From an uncultured Bacteroidales bacterium (lineage in GTDB: Bacteria > Bacteroidota > Bacteroidia > Bacteroidales > Paludibacteraceae), in the NCBI GenBank assembly GCA_903912795.1, contig CAIWIS010000843.1, positions 1 through 16,368 of the forward strand: a DNA stretch of 16,368 nucleotides. Reading direction: 5' to 3'. Under the pieces are notes generated by a model, which did no database searches, was not told the DNA's origin, and was given only the letters and a program-made list of their open reading frames with translations. Positions 12,201 to 16,368 of this stretch are shown in pieces. Each line of letters starts with the position of its first letter. Position 1 is the stretch's first letter. The position numbers and the translations under genes were made by a program.

Positions 12201-14039
12201 ATGAACAATTTTTGGATATTATTAAAACGCTTTGTTCCGCCGTACAAAAAGTATGTTGGGCTCAGTTTGCTATTCAACCTGTTATCGGCAGTGTCGAGTT
12301 TATTTTCGTTTGCAGCCATCATTCCTATACTTCAAATACTTTTTGGGATGGAAAGCTCTAAATCGAGCTATATCAATTGGGAATGGAGCGATGGCATGAG
12401 TCAGATTGGCGCAGCAATCAAAAATAATTTGTATTATGCGGTGGAACAGATGGTGGCTTATACCGGTCCACAAATGGCGTTGATGTATTTGGGGATTTTT
12501 CTGATATTTACCACAGCAATTAAAGTAGGTACCACCTACATGGCAATGTTTAGCATGGTGCCAATTCGTACGGGTGTTGTGCGCGATTTACGAAATCAGT
12601 TGTATAAAAAAATTGTTTCGCTGCCACTTGGTTTTTTCTCCGAAGAGCGCAAAGGTGATATTATGTCGCGCATGTTAGGCGATGTAAACGAGATTGAAGT
12701 GTCCATAATGAGCTCATTGGAATTGGTTTTTAAAAACCCAATTTTGATTTTTATTTACCTCAGCGTAATGTTTGCTATGAGTTGGGAGTTGACAATTTTC
12801 GTACTCTTATTGCTACCTTTCAGCGGTTGGCTAATTGGTCGTATCGGGCGTTCGCTTAAGGCTCGCTCGCAAGTTGGGCAACAACAAACTGGCGAGATGT
12901 TATCGCAAATAGAAGAAACGCTGAGCGGGTTACGCATTGTAAAAGCATTTAATGCCGAGCACAAAGTTCAAAACCGTTTTGCCAAAATAAACGAAAATAT
13001 CCGACTCACATTTACCCGCATGAACAACCGCCATAATCTGGCACACCCGGTGGGCGAATTTATTGGCACAGTGGTTATTGCTATTTTGATGTGGTTTGGA
13101 GGTTCACTTATCATCAACAATTCAAGCAGTATAGGTGCGGCAGAGTTTATCTACTACATCCTGATTTTTTACAGCATTATTCAACCTGCCAAAGACTTAA
13201 GCCGTGCCACTTACAGCATCCGCAAAGGCATGGCATCGCTCGATAGGGTTGATATGATTTTGAATACCGAAAATACAATTGTAGAACCTGAAAACCCACA
13301 ACCACTCCCTTCGTTTAACTCCACTATTGAGTTTAAAAATGTAAGTTTTCGTTATCAAACCGAGTGGGTGCTAAAAAATATAAATCTGACCATCGAAAAA
13401 GGTAAAACAGTGGCTTTCGTTGGTCAGTCGGGTTCAGGCAAATCAACCTTAGTGGATTTAGTACCGCGCTATTACGATGTAGAAGAAGGCGAAATATGTA
13501 TTGATGGCATAAATGTAAAAAACTTCCGCACACACGATATTCGGGTTCACTTGGGGAACGTAAATCAGGAAGCCATCTTATTTAACGACTCATTTTACAA
13601 CAATATAACTTTTGGCGTGGAAAATGCCACCATGGAACAAGTAATGGAAGCGGCTCGCATAGCTAATGCGCACGATTTTATTATGGCTACCGAAGCTGGT
13701 TACGAAACCAATATTGGCGACCGCGGCTCCAAACTATCGGGCGGTCAGCGTCAACGTATCAGTATTGCCCGCGCAATTCTGAAAAATCCACCCATACTTA
13801 TCCTCGACGAAGCCACCTCGGCACTCGATACCGAGTCGGAAAAATTGGTTCAGGAAGCATTGGAGAATCTTATGAAAAGCCGTACTACGCTGGTTGTAGC
13901 ACACCGCTTATCAACCATAAAACGTGCCGACGAAATTTGTGTCCTGCACGAAGGCCGCATTGTAGAGCGAGGTAAGCACAACGAACTAATTAAACTTAAC
14001 GGCTATTACAAACGCTTGGTTGATATGCAGGCATTTTAA
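12201..14039 (+). CDS. MsbA-like ABC exporter (fused permease and ATP-binding domains)
   Basis: This 612-residue half-transporter should dimerise in the inner membrane and export a lipid or other hydrophobic substrate. The N-terminal ~320 residues hold six membrane segments. The ATPase domain follows: Walker A GQSGSGKST (408-416), a Q-loop region with NVNQEAILFND, signature LSGGQ (512-516), Walker B ILILDEA with catalytic Glu537, and H-loop His568 in VAHRLST. Everything needed for ATP hydrolysis is intact. The best comparison is the MsbA/lipid flippase group, but multidrug exporters look alike and the symbol is withheld. The ATG is reached through AAAATAAG, eight bases after the mini-hairpin array. 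No TAnnTTTG box lies in the array, so transcription probably comes through from purB. A bidirectional terminator follows. Confidence 0.92.
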   Translation: MNNFWILLKRFVPPYKKYVGLSLLFNLLSAVSSLFSFAAIIPILQILFGMESSKSSYINWEWSDGMSQIGAAIKNNLYYAVEQMVAYTGPQMALMYLGIFLIFTTAIKVGTTYMAMFSMVPIRTGVVRDLRNQLYKKIVSLPLGFFSEERKGDIMSRMLGDVNEIEVSIMSSLELVFKNPILIFIYLSVMFAMSWELTIFVLLLLPFSGWLIGRIGRSLKARSQVGQQQTGEMLSQIEETLSGLRIVKAFNAEHKVQNRFAKINENIRLTFTRMNNRHNLAHPVGEFIGTVVIAILMWFGGSLIINNSSSIGAAEFIYYILIFYSIIQPAKDLSRATYSIRKGMASLDRVDMILNTENTIVEPENPQPLPSFNSTIEFKNVSFRYQTEWVLKNINLTIEKGKTVAFVGQSGSGKSTLVDLVPRYYDVEEGEICIDGINVKNFRTHDIRVHLGNVNQEAILFNDSFYNNITFGVENATMEQVMEAARIANAHDFIMATEAGYETNIGDRGSKLSGGQRQRISIARAILKNPPILILDEATSALDTESEKLVQEALENLMKSRTTLVVAHRLSTIKRADEICVLHEGRIVERGKHNELIKLNGYYKRLVDMQAF

Positions 14040-14050
14040 TATCTCAACAA

Positions 14051-14087
14051 AAAATGGCAAAGTTACATTGAGTTTCTTTGCCATTTT
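14051..14087. terminator. Bidirectional terminator between the ABC exporter and the peptidase gene
   Basis: AAAATGGCAAAG (14051-14062) pairs perfectly with CTTTGCCATTTT (14076-14087) around a 13-base loop. It lies between convergent stops at 14039 and 14090 and can serve both genes. Confidence 0.85.
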
Positions 14088-14089
14088 AA

Positions 14090-16368
14090 TTACTTCAAAT
14101 ATTTCTCCAAAAATTGGTCTTGTTCCCAAAGTAAATGCAGAATATTTTCGCGAGCTACATAACCATGTTGTTCTTTTGGCAGAATAACCATGCGGGCTGG
14201 TGCGCCGAGGCCTTTCAGTGCTTGAAAATAACGCTCTGTCTGCAAGGTAAATGTGCCCGGATTATTGTCGGCTTCGCCATGTACTAAAAGCATGGGCGTT
14301 TTCATTTTATCGGCTTGCATAAAAGGCGACATGGTATTGTACACATCAGGTGTATCCCAATAATTACGTTGTTCGCTCTGGAAACCGAAAGGCGTAAGCG
14401 TACGGTTGTATGCACCGCTGCGAGCTATGCCGCAAGCAAATAAATTGCAATGAGTTAGTAAGTTAGCTGTCATAAATGCACCGTACGAATGGCCACCTAC
14501 GGCTACTTTTTTAGGGTTTATATAACCCAATACATTTACTGCATCGATGGCCGCCTTTGCATTTGATACCAGTTGCTCTACAAAAGTATCATTCGGCTCT
14601 GTTTTGCCTTCGCCCACAATGGGGAATGCAGCATCATCGAGTACGGCATATCCGCGTGTAACCCAATACACAAACGAGCCGTAATAAGGATATGTAAATT
14701 CGTTAGGGTTGGCTGTACTTTGTCCGGCGCTATTTTTATCTTTATACTCAGCAGGATAAGCCCATATTAACAACGGCAACTTTTGTGTTTTTGCATTGCG
14801 GTCGTAACCCACTGGTAGATAAAGTGTACCCGAAAGTTCCACATCATCGGCCCGTTTGTATTTTATCAATTCCTTGTGAACTCCGGCAATGGATTCGAAC
14901 GGGTTTTTAAAAAACGTTATCTGAACCGGAGCCGATGTTTTTTTGATAGTGCGAATATAATAGTTTGGAAATTCGTTTTTCGACTGCAAACGTACCAATA
15001 CTTCTCCTTTTTTCACATCGATAATATCCTGAATTTCTTCCATTTTGTCCACCAAACTGGATTTGTATAATCGTTTGGTTTTTAAGGTTGTCAAATTCAA
15101 CTCGTCGATAAACGGAAATTGTCCGTTTTTGGTAAAACCATCGCCCAATAAATATGCTTTATCTTTATCGATGGTCATAACATATTTTCCAAATTCATTT
15201 TTTTGTGTTTCAAAATCACCTGGATCGGAATACACATCTTGAAAATTACGCGCACTAAACAAACGAGGTGTTTGCTCAGGAGCCGAAGGATTAATGACCG
15301 AAACGCGCATCTGTCGGGTATCGTACCATTCTTCGCTGAGAACTGCTGTAGTGGCATTTCCCCATACAATTCTGGAATAACGAAGCGTGGTTTTAGACAG
15401 TAGTACTGGGTCTGCATTAAAAGGTGCTTTACTCAGGTAAACGGCATCGCGAAATTGTACTTCTTTTTGAGGATCGCCTTCGTCCAAGGCTTCCACCCAG
15501 TACAAGGTCGATGGTTCGTCAGAGCGCCAGCTTATGGAACGTTTTCCTTTGCGTACAGCCATAAAACCTTTAGGAAGTATTTCATTTAATGGAGATGATG
15601 AAATTTCTTTTATCAAATTTCCATTGTAATCGTACAATATGTTTTTTTGTGGAAAACGGTTAAGGGGTACAATATAAGAAAATGGCTTTTGTAAAGTGGT
15701 TATCAACACATAATTACCATCGGGCGAAATTATTTCATTTGCATACAAATCGGCCTTTATGAATAGTTTTTTGGTTCCATCCAGATGCACTTTGTAAAGT
15801 TCGGCGGTAGTTAGCGTTACAAAATTTGCTTCGTCGGTAGGGTTCTTGAGCATATCCTGATAAGTTCTGTTTTGTGACTTGGATCCATCACTTACCGAGA
15901 TAATTGGTCCGGCTGGGAGCGATTTTTTTACATCAATTAATGCATTCCGTTTAGAAGGGAGTAAACGTACTAACAAACTCTTGCTATCACGAAACCAATT
16001 TACGGGATTTCCAATATTGGCATTGAGAACTGCATCAGTTAATTTTTGAGCAGTGGCAGTTTTAAAATCGGCTACCCAAAGTTCCACACCTGTAGCCACC
16101 GTATTGGTAAAAGCCACTTTTGTTTCGTCGGGCGACCAAAGTACATTGGCAATGCGCATATTTTCGGATAATCCGGCAAATGCAATAGGTTCTTTATCGG
16201 CCATTTTACGCATTTTGAGCGTGCTAATATAGCTCATCGACGAACTTATATTTGTAACAGGATTAACTCGAAGTCCAGCCAGACTTATTTCCTGTTGATT
16301 GAGGTCATCCAACGTTTTATAAGTTGGACGATAACTCAGTAACATAAACGTTTTGCGCGTATCCATAG
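14090..16368 (-). CDS. S9 family (prolyl oligopeptidase-type) serine peptidase, S9D glutamyl endopeptidase-like; N-terminus beyond window
   Basis: At least 758 residues are visible. The C-terminal alpha/beta-hydrolase domain has the catalytic triad Ser627 (GGHSYGAF), Asp700 (HGEADNNPG) and His734 (KEQHGY), numbered from the first Met in the fragment at 16366. The preceding ~480 residues are the beta-propeller-like part of S9 enzymes. CGIARSGAYNRTLTPFGFQ, and SLAGLRVNPVTN near the N-terminal edge, resemble the glutamyl endopeptidase-like S9D group, which includes the plant chloroplast glutamyl peptidase. The frame stays open to the window edge and the family has more sequence before this point, so the Met at 16366 is probably internal and a signal peptide may lie outside. 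Export to the periplasm and cleavage after Glu are inference from the family. Confidence 0.88.
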   Translation of the reverse strand, partial: MDTRKTFMLLSYRPTYKTLDDLNQQEISLAGLRVNPVTNISSSMSYISTLKMRKMADKEPIAFAGLSENMRIANVLWSPDETKVAFTNTVATGVELWVADFKTATAQKLTDAVLNANIGNPVNWFRDSKSLLVRLLPSKRNALIDVKKSLPAGPIISVSDGSKSQNRTYQDMLKNPTDEANFVTLTTAELYKVHLDGTKKLFIKADLYANEIISPDGNYVLITTLQKPFSYIVPLNRFPQKNILYDYNGNLIKEISSSPLNEILPKGFMAVRKGKRSISWRSDEPSTLYWVEALDEGDPQKEVQFRDAVYLSKAPFNADPVLLSKTTLRYSRIVWGNATTAVLSEEWYDTRQMRVSVINPSAPEQTPRLFSARNFQDVYSDPGDFETQKNEFGKYVMTIDKDKAYLLGDGFTKNGQFPFIDELNLTTLKTKRLYKSSLVDKMEEIQDIIDVKKGEVLVRLQSKNEFPNYYIRTIKKTSAPVQITFFKNPFESIAGVHKELIKYKRADDVELSGTLYLPVGYDRNAKTQKLPLLIWAYPAEYKDKNSAGQSTANPNEFTYPYYGSFVYWVTRGYAVLDDAAFPIVGEGKTEPNDTFVEQLVSNAKAAIDAVNVLGYINPKKVAVGGHSYGAFMTANLLTHCNLFACGIARSGAYNRTLTPFGFQSEQRNYWDTPDVYNTMSPFMQADKMKTPMLLVHGEADNNPGTFTLQTERYFQALKGLGAPARMVILPKEQHGYVARENILHLLWEQDQFLEKYLK

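Overview
This window looks like a chromosomal segment of a member of the Bacteroidota, most likely a Bacteroidales-type anaerobe. Three things suggest this. The base composition is AT-rich. TAnnTTTG boxes, the Bacteroidota -7 promoter element, precede several genes. The protein families and their arrangement (etfB-etfA-acyl-CoA dehydrogenase, PurB, short phosphatidylserine decarboxylase, S9D peptidase) are also typical. No rRNA, tRNA, CRISPR array, transposase or phage gene was seen. The assignment rests on pattern recognition, not on a database search.

Layout from left to right: the 3' end of an acetyl-CoA hydrolase/CoA-transferase gene (+), then a terminator; trpA (+), convergent with aroK (-); a two-gene overlapping transporter unit made of a POT-like MFS carrier and a bile acid:sodium symporter-family carrier (+); a 574-base noncoding stretch with a hairpin terminator, a promoter candidate and repeats; the etfB-etfA-acyl-CoA dehydrogenase operon (+), closed by a terminator that can work in both directions; a leftward unit psd-mazG-deoC (read from right to left); divergent promoters between psd and purB; purB (+) followed by an MsbA-like ABC exporter (+); a bidirectional terminator; and a leftward S9D-family glutamyl endopeptidase-like gene cut by the right edge.

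Most genes are housekeeping: amino-acid and aromatic synthesis, purine synthesis, membrane lipid synthesis and export, nucleotide clean-up. The Etf/acyl-CoA dehydrogenase operon, with a CoA-transferase family gene a few kb away, fits a fermentative or butyrate-type acyl-CoA metabolism, but this is inference.

The most unusual signal is noncoding. Three intergenic places (about 4566-4614, 9333-9410 and 12034-12192) carry arrays of very short inverted repeats. Each is a 2-4 bp stem closed by a three-base loop, mostly GAA, GCA or GTA (the GNA class). They are separated by a nearly constant 7-nt linker, AAATAAC. The stems differ in sequence but stay paired, and one internal 48-nt duplication shows an A:T to G:C compensatory change. 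GCGAAGC, one of the units, is the well-known extraordinarily stable DNA mini-hairpin. Two of the arrays lie next to a different tandem repeat: a heptamer (CYGTTGT)11 before etfB, and an octamer (CACATCAY)6 that also supplies the end of mazG. A third simple heptamer repeat precedes aroK. Together these look like an undescribed or little-described family of modular mini-hairpin elements placed at gene borders.
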